DNA from: Chryseobacterium foetidum
GTDB taxonomy: Bacteria > Bacteroidota > Bacteroidia > Flavobacteriales > Weeksellaceae
Reading direction: 5' to 3'
Assembly (NCBI RefSeq): GCF_025457425.1
Contig: NZ_JAMXIA010000001.1
Location: forward strand, 3,038,001-3,102,000
Length of the DNA: 64,000 nucleotides
Both the position numbers and the translations under genes were made by a program. Positions within the stretch are counted from its first letter, which is position 1; each line of letters starts with the position of its first letter. The notes below the pieces were generated by a model. It worked only from the letters and a program-made list of their open reading frames with translations. It had not been told where the DNA came from and did no database searches. Positions 36,252 through 44,811 of this stretch are shown here, one piece after another.

Positions 36252-36818
36252 ATGGAAAATACTTTTGAAAAGATTAGGCATACGTTTGAAAATAGAAAGC
36301 CTTTCATTGACATATTTCGAAATTTTGATAAGAATGATTTAAATGACCCGGAAACGTTAAAAAATCTAATGATGGCAGCGTATAGCTACTATTTCATAGG
36401 AGATTTAAATTCGATGGAACAAATTTTTGATTTATTACATCAAATGAAATTTGATGGAGATTACAATAAATGGACTTGGGTTGAAGGGATTATCTTGTTA
36501 AAGTTATTTATTGATGATTTTAAAAATGAAAAGTTAAAAGATAAAATTTTAGCTACATTAGATTATGGAAACGATGAATCCTTAAATAAAATAAAAAATA
36601 AAGCTTTCCAGAGAAGGCTTTTGGGACAGTTATTAAATAAGAGTAAGGTTAAAGAAGCTGAAAATAAAAATGATGAAAATTTAATTGTAGCATCAATAAT
36701 CCCGTACTTAAAAGAACTGTTTTTTATTAAATCCTTCAAGGAATTAGAGAAGTCTGAAAATGATAATTTAAAAAGTGAAATTTCGGAAAATATTATAAAG
36801 GTAAAAGATCTTTTATAG
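36252..36818 (+). CDS. Predicted immunity protein for the NucA/NucB-like toxin
   Basis: The 188-residue protein starts 1 bp after the toxin stop, so the two are coupled. It is helical and Lys/Glu-rich with no family I recognise. The immunity role follows from position. Confidence 0.68.
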   Translation: MENTFEKIRHTFENRKPFIDIFRNFDKNDLNDPETLKNLMMAAYSYYFIGDLNSMEQIFDLLHQMKFDGDYNKWTWVEGIILLKLFIDDFKNEKLKDKILATLDYGNDESLNKIKNKAFQRRLLGQLLNKSKVKEAENKNDENLIVASIIPYLKELFFIKSFKELEKSENDNLKSEISENIIKVKDLL

Positions 36819-36838
36819 AACTATTGATTGTTTTTAAT

Positions 36839-36881
36839 AATAAAATGAGTTTTTATCATCAAGATAAAAACTCATTTTATT
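36839..36881. terminator. Long perfect hairpin after the first immunity gene
   Basis: A 19-bp perfect inverted repeat with loop ATCAA has A/T-rich flanks on both sides. The Hint copy of orphan unit A starts 43 bases later. Confidence 0.75.
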
Positions 36882-36923
36882 ATTAAAAAGTGGAAAGATT
36901 GTTGCTAAGCTTTTAAAGATTTC

Positions 36924-37469
36924 CCTCATTACGAAAAAGTTTATAATTTTGATATTGAGGATAATGAGAATTATTATGTGACTGAAGATGGAATTTTGGT
37001 GCATAATGGGTATAATAATGTTGATGAGATTGCCGATGATGCAACTGATGGAAATAGAATATTAGACGGAGAAGGAAATGTTGGAACTTATCGTGACTTG
37101 AGTGATAATGGTTCATTAGGAGACAATATTACTCCTCATCACATGCCATCTGATGCTTATATGAGTAGAAACAATATAGATGGTTATACAAGAAATGATG
37201 GAATTTCGATGAATATGGAACATCCTCATCCTGGAGTTGGTGGAAGACATAGACAGACTGCTACAAATGGTAGTAATATGACTCAAGCACAAAAAGAAGA
37301 TTATTGGAATCTGACTCCGAGAGATGCATTGGCTCATGATATTAGAGATGCTAGACGAATATATCAAGAGCAAGGGCTATATAATGAAAATATACGAAAT
37401 TCATTATTAGAGGTAATTAAACAAAACCAAACTAAATATCCAGTGCATTTGGAAAATAAAAAAATATGA
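36924..37469 (+). pseudogene. Orphan unit A: Hint C-terminal copy plus HNH-type toxin tail
   Basis: The frame enters at [18 protein letters not shown] of the Hint end and passes through ILVHNG into a new tail with DNITPHHMPSDAYM, SMNMEHPHPG and GGRHRQT, a His-rich plan of HNH/EndoVII-like toxins. There is no ATG at its start; GTG at 36978 is the first possible one. The homology to the complete toxin is about 90 bp. It is a silent donor or stored toxin tail in my reading. The following gene overlaps its end by 4 bp. Confidence 0.75.
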
Positions 37470-37939
37470 GAACAGAAGAAACTATATTGCAACAACTTAT
37501 TGATAATAGGTTGATGAGCAACAACGAAGAGATAGATAATTATCAAGATGCTCTAGACAGTCTTTTTGTAAAAGAAGATCATCATTCAATAGGTAAATTA
37601 TTTAATGGATTTTTAGATGCTACTGAAAATGATGAAGTGATGTTTTCAACAGTGCATGCTATTGAGTATTTCTCCAAAACAATGGGTTTGGAAAAATATA
37701 TTTTATATGTTATCCCATTTTTAAAAAAATTAGATAATGATTCTTATGATTGGGCAGAAACATTTTTTCTGAGAATAATAAACAATGATGAATCTTTTAA
37801 GATGCTAATTAATAACATTCAATCGTTAAAAAAAATAGACCTCCAATTTATAGAAAAACTAAGTAAAGGACTAATTAAAAGAAACCCAGAAAAATTTAGC
37901 ATAAAATGCAACATTATTCTAGACAAGCTTCAATATTAG
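37466..37939 (+). CDS. Predicted immunity protein of orphan unit A
   Basis: The 157-residue helical protein overlaps the toxin tail by 4 bp (ATGA), the tight coupling typical of toxin-immunity pairs. No family is recognised. Confidence 0.68.
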   Translation: MRTEETILQQLIDNRLMSNNEEIDNYQDALDSLFVKEDHHSIGKLFNGFLDATENDEVMFSTVHAIEYFSKTMGLEKYILYVIPFLKKLDNDSYDWAETFFLRIINNDESFKMLINNIQSLKKIDLQFIEKLSKGLIKRNPEKFSIKCNIILDKLQY

Positions 37940-37951
37940 AATGAAATAAAG

Positions 37952-37977
37952 GCAACCAAAGATTTGGTTGCTTTTTT
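37952..37977 (+). terminator. Terminator before orphan unit B
   Basis: GCAACCAAA / TTTGGTTGC with a 2-nt loop and six Ts. Its sequence and the bases after it resemble those before orphan unit D. Confidence 0.8.
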
Positions 37978-37992
37978 CATATACATACGAAA

Positions 37993-38612
37993 TGTAGATT
38001 TTTCTGTAATGATGAATGAATCGCAGCAGGAAGCCTCAAAGCAGGAGATTTAGTACATTTAAAAGGTGGCGATTACACTACCATCATTAGTATAGAAACC
38101 TTGCCTCATTACGAAAAAGTTTATAATTTTGATATTGAAGGTAATGAAAATTATTATGTTACTGAGGATGGAATTTTGGTGCATAATGGGTATGCTGCAG
38201 GTTCTCCGGAACATAAAGCGTCAAGATGGGAAGAATATCAAGCGAATGGGGGACAATGGAATTATGATAGATGGAGCAATGTTTATAATGCAAATATGCT
38301 TAACGCTAAAAGAGGAAATGCAGCGGCTGATGCATATAGAGATCAACTTGGCTGGGGGAAAAGAGAAGTAACTGTAGACGTTAATGGCACACCTAGAAGA
38401 TTAGATATAGCAGATGTTGATGATATGCGTGGTGTAGAGGTTAAACTGGAGATTATTTTTCCAGAACAGAAGAAATTAGATCAGAAATAGCGAGAGATCG
38501 ACAACTCGTTGAGCAAGGATGGGATATTGAATGGAGAATAGAAGGTGGTGCAAGTCAACCATTATTAGACGATCTCAGAGAAGCAGGTATAAGAGTGGTA
38601 CATGTAAAATAA
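37993..38612 (+). pseudogene. Orphan unit B: Hint copy plus restriction-endonuclease-like tail, broken twice
   Basis: About 190 bp of Hint homology begin at CRFFCNDE; the Trp codon of the intact gene is TGA here (38017). After ILVHNG comes a tail with KREVTVDVNGTPRRLDIADV and GVEVK, a D...ExK plan as in Tox-REase nucleases. A one-base loss in the A-run at 38443-38445 shifts the frame; the rest (YFSRTEEIRSEIARD, GASQPLLDDL, VVHVK) continues to 38612. With one A restored the motif reads GVEVKTGDYFSR. Confidence 0.75.
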
Positions 38613-38627
38613 TAAAATGAATATATA

Positions 38628-39065
38628 ATGAAAAATATCACGAAAGATGATTTTGAAGAATGGGTTTTTGCTCTATCTGATAAGGAGGAAGAGTTTGTAA
38701 ATATTTTTAGAGAAGAAATGAATGTTGATTTAGATTATTCTGTTGATTCATTAGATTATGTTGAAGAATGGTTATTAGAAAAATTTAAAACAAAAGAGAA
38801 TCTGTTGAGTGATGAAAATAAAGATATTTTTGATCTCGTTGTCTGCTACATTGGAGGTGTATTTAGACGAAATTTAGAAGGGCATTGGGAAATTGGTTTA
38901 AATAATGAAAAAAATGCATACTACAGATTACCGATAGTTATAAGTGAAAATGTCCCGGCTCCGATTTCTCCGCATACTTTAATTACTGCTTCATTTAGTA
39001 GAAATAAAGGAAATTTTATATCAACAGTTTTGAAAAATACTTTAAAAAATAAAAATAGTATTTAG
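38628..39065 (+). CDS. Predicted immunity protein of orphan unit B
   Basis: The 145-residue protein is strongly acidic in its first half (about 20 Asp/Glu in 80 residues), as expected of an inhibitor of a DNA-cutting enzyme. It remains intact although its toxin is broken. No family is recognised. Confidence 0.65.
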   Translation: MKNITKDDFEEWVFALSDKEEEFVNIFREEMNVDLDYSVDSLDYVEEWLLEKFKTKENLLSDENKDIFDLVVCYIGGVFRRNLEGHWEIGLNNEKNAYYRLPIVISENVPAPISPHTLITASFSRNKGNFISTVLKNTLKNKNSI

Positions 39066-39150
39066 ATATTCTAATTCTTTTATTAATAAATGAAAAACGG
39101 AATCTATTCAATAATTATCAGAAAAATAGAAATAGAGATTTTAAAAATAA

Positions 39151-39182
39151 ACAGATTGTTTTAAATACAGTCTGTTTTTTCT
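39151..39182 (+). terminator. Terminator before orphan unit C
   Basis: ACAGATTG / CAGTCTGT stem (one G-T pair) with a T-run; Hint homology starts 11 bases after it. Confidence 0.7.
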
Positions 39183-39192
39183 TTTAACCAAT

Positions 39193-39639
39193 CACGAAAA
39201 AGTTTATAATTTTGATATTGAAGGCAACGAGAATTATTATGTGACTGAGAATGGGATTTTGGTGCATAATGGGTGTAAACCAAGAAGCCCTTCATCTACA
39301 AACAAAAAAATTGATCATTCCAAAACAATCAATCATCCTGATGGTAGTACAACTTATACAGATATTAACGGAGATTCTGTCACTTATAATTCTGCAGGTT
39401 ATCCAGATTTTTCGCCACATGCAATTGATGAAGTTAGTCCAGTAACAGGTATGAATGGAAAGTATTCACATGACGAAGCTTTAGCTAATGCAGCTGCAGG
39501 TTACACGGAAACTCCAGCAGGATATGTTTGGCATCATGTCGAAGATGGATTAACAATGCAATTAGTTCCTAAATCAATTAACGGTAATTTTCCACATACC
39601 GGAGGAGCCTCTGGTCTAAGAGATGGAACTTTGCCTTAA
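39193..39639 (+). pseudogene. Orphan unit C: Hint copy plus WHH-type nuclease tail
   Basis: The shortest Hint copy (about 80 bp, [17 protein letters not shown] to ILVHNG) leads into a tail with DFSPHAI, GYVWHHVEDGLTMQLVP and HTGG, the HNH/EndoVII-fold WHH toxin pattern seen again in unit E. No ATG start is present. The tail itself is intact, so a recombination event could make it active. Confidence 0.77.
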
Positions 39640-39649
39640 AATAAATAAT

Positions 39650-40240
39650 ATGAATAAATTAGTAACATTAGTAGAATTAGACAAAGAGGTCTTGATTGGA
39701 AAAATTAAGGGTTTTGAATTGAGATATGATTTGGAGCTTCCTATAAGCTTCAAGCAACTCATACTGGATTATAATGTCTGTAAGCCCGTTAAAACATTCT
39801 ATAAAAAAAATAACCTTGAATTTAATCTAAATTATTTTTTTGGAATATCAGAAGATAAATACCAAAGTTTATCAGAGAATTACGAGACGTATGTAAATAG
39901 AATGCCTGATGAAATTTTTCCTGTAGGAAGTATAGATGGCGGAGATTTATTGTGTATGAACAAGAAGTCTGACGAGCTTTATTATTGGTTTCATGAAACT
40001 GATGATTGGGGACTTGAGGGAGTTGATAAATGGCCGAAAAAGGTTGCTGAAAGTATAGAAGAATATACAAACCAATTAATTTTACCTGAGCTTCCTTCTC
40101 AACAAGAGATTGAAATTGCAAAGAAGAATAGTAGAGTGAAGATTACACCAATTTCAGTAAAAATTAAAAATGAGCAGAGAGAGAAACAAGGTTTACCCCC
40201 TCTTTCTTTTGAAGAGTGGGAAGTACTATTAAATGGATAG
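39650..40240 (+). CDS. SMI1/KNR4 (SUKH) family immunity protein of orphan unit C
   Basis: The 196-residue protein has the SUKH pattern: IKGFELRYDLELPISFKQLILDYN in the first 50 residues, then FFGIS, IFPVGSIDGGDLLCM and a WxFHETDDW-like strand. SUKH proteins are common immunity partners of WHH and other HNH toxins, which fits this unit. I start it at the ATG at 39650, just after the tail's stop, not at the upstream in-frame Met that overlaps it. Confidence 0.82.
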   Translation: MNKLVTLVELDKEVLIGKIKGFELRYDLELPISFKQLILDYNVCKPVKTFYKKNNLEFNLNYFFGISEDKYQSLSENYETYVNRMPDEIFPVGSIDGGDLLCMNKKSDELYYWFHETDDWGLEGVDKWPKKVAESIEEYTNQLILPELPSQQEIEIAKKNSRVKITPISVKIKNEQREKQGLPPLSFEEWEVLLNG

Positions 40241-40387
40241 TATTTATTGGAATAAATTTCTTTACCATTGAAACTATTTAGTAATAGCGTGATTTGCATA
40301 AAATAACAAAAGTTTTGGTTCAATAACTTACAAAATTGAATAAAAGGTAACATTATTCTGTACAAACTTCTATAGTTATATTTAAAC

Positions 40388-40424
40388 AAAAAAAGCAACC
40401 TTAAAGATTTGGTTGCTTTTTAAT
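40388..40424 (+). terminator. Terminator before orphan unit D
   Basis: AAAAAGCAACC / GGTTGCTTTTT stem with a 10-nt loop, 16 bases before the Hint copy. The stretch 40241-40387 holds nothing recognised. Confidence 0.78.
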
Positions 40425-40436
40425 ATACAAATGTAA

Positions 40437-41027
40437 TGTAGATTTTTCTGCAATGATGAATGGATAGAAGCGGGAAACCTCAGAGCCGGAGATTTATTAC
40501 ATTTAAAAGGTGGTGATTACACTACAATTATCAGCATTGAAACTTTGCCCCATTACGAAAAAGTTTATAATTTTGATATTGAGGATAATGAGAATTATTA
40601 TGTGACTGAAGATGGGATCCTGGTGCATAATGGGCGATATAGAGCCATAGATAAAGCACAACAATATGAGGATGATATTCAGGATTTATATGGAGGCGCT
40701 GCAAATTTTAATTCACGACAGTACTCTGCGGTAGTAGATGGGCAATTAGTTAACGGTGTTGCAGATAATGTTGTTAATATAAATGGTAAAACAGTAGCTA
40801 TTGAAGCAAAATTTGTGGAAGATTGGAACAAATCTTTGAGAAATCCTCTTGATACAAAGCCTTGGGCAATTACAGAGCAAAACAAAATGCTTAGTCAGGC
40901 AAAAAAATATTCTAATGCATTTGATGAAGTAATATATCATACAAATAGCCAAGATTTAGCTGATCATTATTCACAAGTTTTTAGTCAAAATGGCATCACT
41001 AATGTAAAATTTGAAATAACGCCTTAA
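40437..41027 (+). pseudogene. Orphan unit D: Hint copy plus restriction-endonuclease-like tail
   Basis: About 190 bp of Hint homology open at [13 protein letters not shown], with an in-frame stop just before it and no ATG. After ILVHNG the tail has SRQYSAVVDG, GVADNVV and VAIEAKFVEDW, the D...ExK core of Tox-REase nucleases, and ends VKFEITP. The frame is fully open, making this the most complete silent unit. The left boundary is the same as in unit B. Confidence 0.77.
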
Positions 41028-41030
41028 ATT

Positions 41031-41468
41031 ATGAAAGTAGAGAAGATATATCTTCCTGGGAAAGAAGAATCTGAACTTAGAGAATATAGATATATTCACA
41101 TTAAAAGCAATATTGGAAAAATTAATAAAGATAATTTTGTTAATGCAATAGCAGCTGCTAATACACCATTGATTCCTAAAAACGGTGGTGTTTTGAATGA
41201 AAATTTTATCATAATCACCCCAGATGAAAAAAGATTTTATGGATTATCATATTCAAAAGATATAATTGGATGGAGACAGCAGATTATAAAAGGAGCTGCT
41301 TTGCTCGATGTGGAAACTGCACAAATAAAAAACGGAGAACATTTCGCAGTCAGTAATGGAGAAAATTATGAATTAAAAGATTGTCAGTTTGAGCGATATA
41401 ACTTTTATGACGATATGGGGAATATAGTAAAATCAAATACGCCTGTTGAAAGCAGTGAAATTCTTTAA
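41031..41468 (+). CDS. Predicted immunity protein of orphan unit D
   Basis: The 145-residue protein begins 3 bp after the tail's stop. It looks like a mixed alpha/beta protein (IYLPGKEESELREYRYIHI in part, FYGLSYSKDIIGWRQQI) with no family I recognise. Confidence 0.67.
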   Translation: MKVEKIYLPGKEESELREYRYIHIKSNIGKINKDNFVNAIAAANTPLIPKNGGVLNENFIIITPDEKRFYGLSYSKDIIGWRQQIIKGAALLDVETAQIKNGEHFAVSNGENYELKDCQFERYNFYDDMGNIVKSNTPVESSEIL

Positions 41469-41650
41469 TAAAGCTCTCACATTTTTATTTTCTCATAAAT
41501 TTTTTATAATGAAAATAAAACAAAGCTATTAAGTTGTATAACGAATCTAGCCATTAAAAAAATGATGTATTAATAGAAAAAGAGTAAAAGCATCAATGAA
41601 TATAACGCTTGCGTAATCTACTTACGACATTTGATTTTTCACAAGATAAG

Positions 41651-41680
41651 AAAGCCTATCTCAAAAGATAGGCTTTTTTT
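41651..41680 (+). terminator. Terminator before orphan unit E
   Basis: AAAGCCTATCT / AGATAGGCTTT-like stem with a short AAAA loop and eight Ts, about 30 bases before the Hint homology. The stretch 41469-41650 holds nothing else recognised. Confidence 0.85.
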
Positions 41681-42220
41681 ATGATTAACCATACAAAGCT
41701 TACTTTCATACATTTAAAAGATGGAGATTACGCTACGATTATCAGCATTGAAACCTTGCCTCATTACGAAAAAGTGTATAATTTTGATATTGAGGATAAT
41801 GAGAATTATTATGTGACTGAGGATGGAATTTTGGTGCATAATGGGTATGCTAGTGCAGAGGAACTCCAAAAAGTAAAAGATAGAAGTTTTAATGGAGTAG
41901 AAGCAACGCCTAATGGTGGATTAAAGTATGCAAATAGTGACGCACTGTATCCTGTAAAGCCAGGACAAAAAAATACATTACCTATACAATATTCTGGAGA
42001 TTATAAGACGGATTTCGAAGCTGCAAGTTTGGCAGCTTTAGGGCAAAAAAGTACACCAAAAGGATATGTGTGGCATCATTTAGATGATTATGATCCGGTA
42101 ACTAATACAGGAACCATGCAATTGGTGAAGCAACAGGCTCATAACGGAATTTCGCATGTTGGAGGTTGTAGCCAGTATAAAGCCGCTACAGGTAATTCCT
42201 ATACATTTAAAACTTGGTAA
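41681..42220 (+). pseudogene. Orphan unit E: Hint copy plus WHH-type nuclease tail
   Basis: An ATG at 41681 directly after the terminator opens a frame that joins the Hint homology near HLKDGDYATIISIE and passes ILVHNG into a tail ending with GYVWHHLDDYDPVTNTGTM, QLVKQQAHNGISHVGG. This is the WHH toxin pattern. It is the only orphan unit with an ATG before its Hint copy, but no ribosome-binding site or promoter is evident. It could be a short expressed peptide instead of silent DNA. Confidence 0.75.
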
Positions 42221-42230
42221 ATATAATATT

Positions 42231-42641
42231 ATGGAATTTGAACAGACAGAGCAACAAATAACTGGATTTGAGATTTTAGAATTTGAAAAAACAAATGAGA
42301 TTAATCTTCCTAAAGATTTTGTAGAACATTATCTGAGTTATAATGGTGGTTACCCACCTTACGAGTACGTAAAAGGAGTGAAAAATATCTTTACAATTAA
42401 TGGTTTTAATTCAATAAAGTATGGTTCTTTGCCTATCGAACAAATTATTGCAGACTATAAAAAAAGCGGAATCATTTTCGAAAAAAAAATTCCATTTGCA
42501 TATGATAATGGTGGGAATGTTTTCCTAATATCTGAGAATGGAGAAATACATATTATTGAAGCTGAATTCTTAGAAGATAAAAATTACATTTTAGTCTCCG
42601 AATCGTTTACAGATTTTATAAATTCTTTTTATAATGAATAA
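42231..42641 (+). CDS. SMI1/KNR4 (SUKH) family immunity protein of orphan unit E
   Basis: The 136-residue protein has the SUKH opening (ITGFEILEFEKTNEINLPKDF and YNGGYPPYE) and the FAYDNGGNVFLIS strand. The start at 42231, 10 bp after the toxin stop, is chosen over an upstream in-frame Met inside the toxin gene. A WHH toxin with a SUKH partner repeats the unit C pairing. Confidence 0.82.
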   Translation: MEFEQTEQQITGFEILEFEKTNEINLPKDFVEHYLSYNGGYPPYEYVKGVKNIFTINGFNSIKYGSLPIEQIIADYKKSGIIFEKKIPFAYDNGGNVFLISENGEIHIIEAEFLEDKNYILVSESFTDFINSFYNE

Positions 42642-42688
42642 CTTATTCAGGTTATTGAAATAAATATAATATATGATGGTAATCAAGA

Positions 42689-43069
42689 ATGAAATGGTTA
42701 CATAAAAAAGAATTGAAAGACATCAATTCTTTGAAAAAAGTCGAAGAAACTTTTGGAATTAAATTTCCATCAGATTATCAAAATATAGTCTTAGAAAATA
42801 AAGCAGCAACACCCTCTCCTAATACTGTTGATACATCTAGACAGACTGGAAAGGCTTTTGGTGAACTTTTGAATTTTAATTTGGATGAAAATGAAAAGAA
42901 CACATGGGTAGTTTGTACCATGCAGCAAAATCCAAATCCAAGAAAATTAATTGCCACAAAAATTGAAAGAGAACAGTTTTCGGTTTTATTTAAAGGAGAT
43001 AAAAAACGTATTTTTCTTCCGTTGGTGACAGAAATACAGCTGAAAAATTTGTTTGTAAAAAACCTATGA
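42689..43069 (+). CDS. Second SUKH-like protein
   Basis: The 126-residue protein opens with LKDINSLKKVEETFGIKFPSDYQNIV, the SMI1/KNR4 N-terminal motif. No toxin tail directly precedes it, so it is an orphan immunity gene or the remnant of a lost unit. Its last codons overlap the start of the next gene by 4 bp. Confidence 0.72.
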   Translation: MKWLHKKELKDINSLKKVEETFGIKFPSDYQNIVLENKAATPSPNTVDTSRQTGKAFGELLNFNLDENEKNTWVVCTMQQNPNPRKLIATKIEREQFSVLFKGDKKRIFLPLVTEIQLKNLFVKNL

Positions 43070-43953
43070 ATATGTGGTTGGCTGCCGGGGGGCTTGCTGC
43101 CCCTGCACTTTTGGCGGTAGCTGTTACTGCTACTTCTACAGCTGGTGTTGTGATAGGTGCAGTGGGTGCAGTGGGTGCTCTTGCATACGGATTTTATAGA
43201 GAAGCTCACGATTGCGATGCAACACTAGAATCAAATTGGGAAAGTTTTCATACCAATGTATTATTTCAGGACAAAAATGCATTGCTGAACAGTTCTTTTA
43301 TGGCATGCAGTGTTGGCGGTAAAATTACATTGATTGTCGATGATGCTATTGCTCAGCAGGCAGCAGACTTTATCAGTAATAATAATGCTAAGGAAATAAC
43401 AGCTCAGGCGCTCAGTAAATTTGGTGCCGGATTGATTGGTGGTTTAACAGGGGGAGCAAATATTCCCGGAATGCTGATAGCTATCGGATGTGATATTAAA
43501 TTTGAAGACGGTGAAAATTCGACTTATGATATGGACAAATTTAAATCTGAAACCGGAGAAACTATCACTGAAGAAAGTATAGGGCTGGGTGCAGATGCCA
43601 TTGAAGAAAGCAGTGAAATGTATAGTATTACACAGCATAATCAGGCGGTAACACGTGAGATGACGCAATATAGCACTGATGCCATTAATGCTGGGATTGC
43701 AGGTGATTCTTCGCGACAGGCAAGCCGGGAACTGGCAGCAGATATTGCATCCCGCTCATTCAGAGACTACGGTTGGAAGAATGCATTGAAAGGTGTAGGA
43801 CTTGGTCTAGGCGGAGCGGTTGTGGGCTTTGCTTTAGAGCAATCAGTGAATGTTTATGAGAATAGTTTGCAAGATGAAACGTTTGCAAAAGCAGATGATT
43901 TAGAACTGTTAGATAGAAAGAACAATATTGAAGTCATTGCTAATAAAAAATAA
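43066..43953 (+). CDS. PAAR-like toxin-family protein lacking the N-terminal part
   Basis: The 295-residue protein begins at the hydrophobic hairpin (about 4-42) of the family and continues with DKNALLNSSFMACSVGGKITLIVDD near residue 80, matching MACSIGGVVKFAP and [12 protein letters not shown] of the two toxins upstream. The first 50-55 residues of those proteins are missing. The rest is helical with a second hydrophobic stretch (VGLGLGGAVVGFALEQS) and no toxin tail I recognise. It may be a third effector, damaged at its start, or a membrane-acting toxin. Confidence 0.6.
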   Translation: MNMWLAAGGLAAPALLAVAVTATSTAGVVIGAVGAVGALAYGFYREAHDCDATLESNWESFHTNVLFQDKNALLNSSFMACSVGGKITLIVDDAIAQQAADFISNNNAKEITAQALSKFGAGLIGGLTGGANIPGMLIAIGCDIKFEDGENSTYDMDKFKSETGETITEESIGLGADAIEESSEMYSITQHNQAVTREMTQYSTDAINAGIAGDSSRQASRELAADIASRSFRDYGWKNALKGVGLGLGGAVVGFALEQSVNVYENSLQDETFAKADDLELLDRKNNIEVIANKK

Positions 43954-43958
43954 ATTTA

Positions 43959-44522
43959 ATGAAAAAAATGGGCTATGCTATCGGAGTATTAATCGGAATA
44001 CCCCTATTTATCTTATTAGTAAATTTTCTTTTTTTTCGAGGAAATAATGTTACAGAAAATAATGTCACTGAATACATTAATCACTCATTTATCGATACTG
44101 TACGATTGAAGCCAGAGGTGGAGAGGTCTTCCACACAATATATTATTGGATTAAGTAGAAGAGGAAATCCTTCTGCGTTTTTATACAGATACTTATTTTA
44201 CTCTGAAAAATATAATAAACATTTTTCTCTGATGTTTTTTAAAGGTTTTGACTCCAATTCAGAAGAGAGGCATATGGTACTGCGAAGAAATGAAAATGGT
44301 GATTTATTAAGTGTAAGAATAAATCAAGATCAGTTGCAATCAAAAAAATATGGAACAAAAGAAAATCCAGTACCAATATTTGCTATAGATCTTCTAAATC
44401 TGCAAGGTGGTTTCTCTAAAAATCCGTTTAAAGTTTCAGAACAAGCTAACCTTATCTTCGTAGAACAGTATCTGAAATTTTTTATGCCAAAAGAAGAATT
44501 CAAAAATATGTTCGAAAAATAA
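43959..44522 (+). CDS. Single-helix membrane protein, candidate immunity protein
   Basis: The 187-residue protein has one N-terminal membrane helix (about 5-27) and a soluble part, and begins 5 bp after the PAAR-like protein. A membrane-anchored partner fits a membrane- or periplasm-acting toxin. No family is recognised. The 290 bp after it hold nothing supported other than the polA promoter. Confidence 0.62.
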   Translation: MKKMGYAIGVLIGIPLFILLVNFLFFRGNNVTENNVTEYINHSFIDTVRLKPEVERSSTQYIIGLSRRGNPSAFLYRYLFYSEKYNKHFSLMFFKGFDSNSEERHMVLRRNENGDLLSVRINQDQLQSKKYGTKENPVPIFAIDLLNLQGGFSKNPFKVSEQANLIFVEQYLKFFMPKEEFKNMFEK

Positions 44523-44788
44523 TTTTGAATGAAAAACAGAAAAAAGGTATTAAAACCAAAATAAATATCCTGATGCCTCGGCTTTTCATATATAGAAAAG
44601 AAGTATTGTCAATCTGCAAAATCTAATTTCAAAATTGCATAAGCTAGCGGAATTGGAAAAAAGGGCTACTTTGATGCGATACCAAAGTCATTAGGTATTT
44701 GTTATATTACTTAAGTAATCTGTAAAATTTATAATCTGTAAAATTCTTTTTGCTCTATAAAAACCCACCCCAAACAATCCCATTTTCT

Positions 44789-44796
44789 TATATTTG
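44789..44796 (+). promoter_or_regulatory. -7 promoter box of polA
   Basis: TATATTTG matches TAnnTTTG and overlaps an upstream in-frame ATG at 44794, so translation should begin at 44812, leaving a leader of only about 10 nt. Confidence 0.5.
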
Positions 44797-44811
44797 CTCA
44801 TTATTCATAAT

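Noticed and set aside
26681..44522. Insertion sequence or integrase driving the toxin island
   Set aside because: No transposase, integrase, terminal inverted repeats or tRNA attachment site was seen; the repeats present are parts of toxin and VgrG genes.
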